Positions 6,681-6,865 of a stretch of DNA of 6,865 nt are shown in pieces (position 1 is the stretch's first letter; the number at the start of each line of letters is the position of its first letter). A program made the translations under genes and the position numbers. The notes under the pieces are model-generated. The model was not told the origin of the DNA. It saw only the letters and a program-made list of their open reading frames with translations, and searched no databases. The stretch is from Actinomycetota bacterium (lineage in GTDB: Bacteria > Actinomycetota > Humimicrobiia > Humimicrobiales > Humimicrobiaceae), in the NCBI GenBank assembly GCA_016927635.1, contig JAFGMJ010000002.1, forward strand, positions 1 to 6,865, written 5' to 3'.

Positions 6681-6744
6681 TTAAAACTTCTCCTTTCAGG
6701 CAAAAATCTCTGCGTTGGCATGATTGCATTTAAATTAAATATAA

Positions 6745-6865
6745 CTTAAAAGATTTAAAGCTTACTCAAAGGGAATGAAAAGAAAGCTTACAATTGCAGC
6801 CTCTCTTGTCCACGAGCCTGAGTTATTGTTTCTGGACGAACCTACAACAGGAATTGACGTTGCAA
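6745..6865 (+). pseudogene. ABC transporter ATPase fragment, N-terminal half missing, runs off the window
   Basis: The frame encodes the ABC signature [13 protein letters not shown], then [12 protein letters not shown], the Walker B strand with its catalytic Glu. The pattern, especially TGIDVA, is that of ABC-2 type exporter ATPases (DrrA/YbhF-like). It opens directly after an in-frame TAA at 6742-6744, only about five codons before the signature. The roughly 120-140 residues that normally precede it, including Walker A and the Q-loop, are absent. I found no Walker A-like coding in any frame between 6507 and 6744. The first ATG (6775) is inside the signature motif, with GGGA too close to act as a normal ribosome binding site. 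It therefore appears to be a 5'-truncated remnant or a rearrangement or assembly junction. The 3' part continues beyond the window and could not be judged. Confidence 0.75.

Overview
The window is AT-rich bacterial DNA. Shine-Dalgarno sequences stand in front of most genes, TTG and GTG starts occur beside ATG, and -10/-35 elements are recognisable. The malic enzyme, CrcB and DUF190 proteins look most like homologues from anaerobic Gram-positive or deep-branching bacteria (Clostridia, early-branching Actinobacteria and similar), but the sequence does not fix the phylum. No tRNA, rRNA, CRISPR array or insertion sequence was found.

Layout, left to right. (1) 13-1233, plus strand: a complete NAD(P)-dependent malic enzyme of the short bacterial type, followed by a probable intrinsic terminator (1254-1285). 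(2) 1308-2546, minus strand: a membrane-anchored family 2 glycosyltransferase resembling the CrtQ/HpnB group, convergent with the malic enzyme. (3) 2766-3932, minus strand: a two-domain lipoprotein of unknown function with its own candidate promoter. (4) 4048-4902, minus strand: a fluoride-resistance operon made of a sigma-70-type promoter, a fluoride (crcB-type) riboswitch, a terminator/Shine-Dalgarno hairpin, crcB (Fluc fluoride channel) and an overlapping DUF190 PII-like gene. (5) 5172-6506, plus strand: an EntS-like major facilitator exporter, divergent from the fluoride operon across an AT-rich gap of about 270 bases. (6) 6507-6865: a degraded-looking stretch. It holds a minus-strand membrane-peptide frame without a start codon, then the signature-to-Walker B part of an ABC ATPase whose Walker A half is absent.

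How the genes work together. The only clear functional unit is the fluoride operon. Fluoride binding to the leader RNA should let transcription and translation proceed into crcB, giving a homodimeric channel that lets fluoride leave the cell. The DUF190 protein is translationally coupled and is probably a regulatory partner. The other genes appear to be independent single-gene units. The most interesting points are the fluoride leader, in which one six-base strand can pair with either of two identical partners (one of them overlapping the crcB ribosome binding site), and the decayed or rearranged right end.
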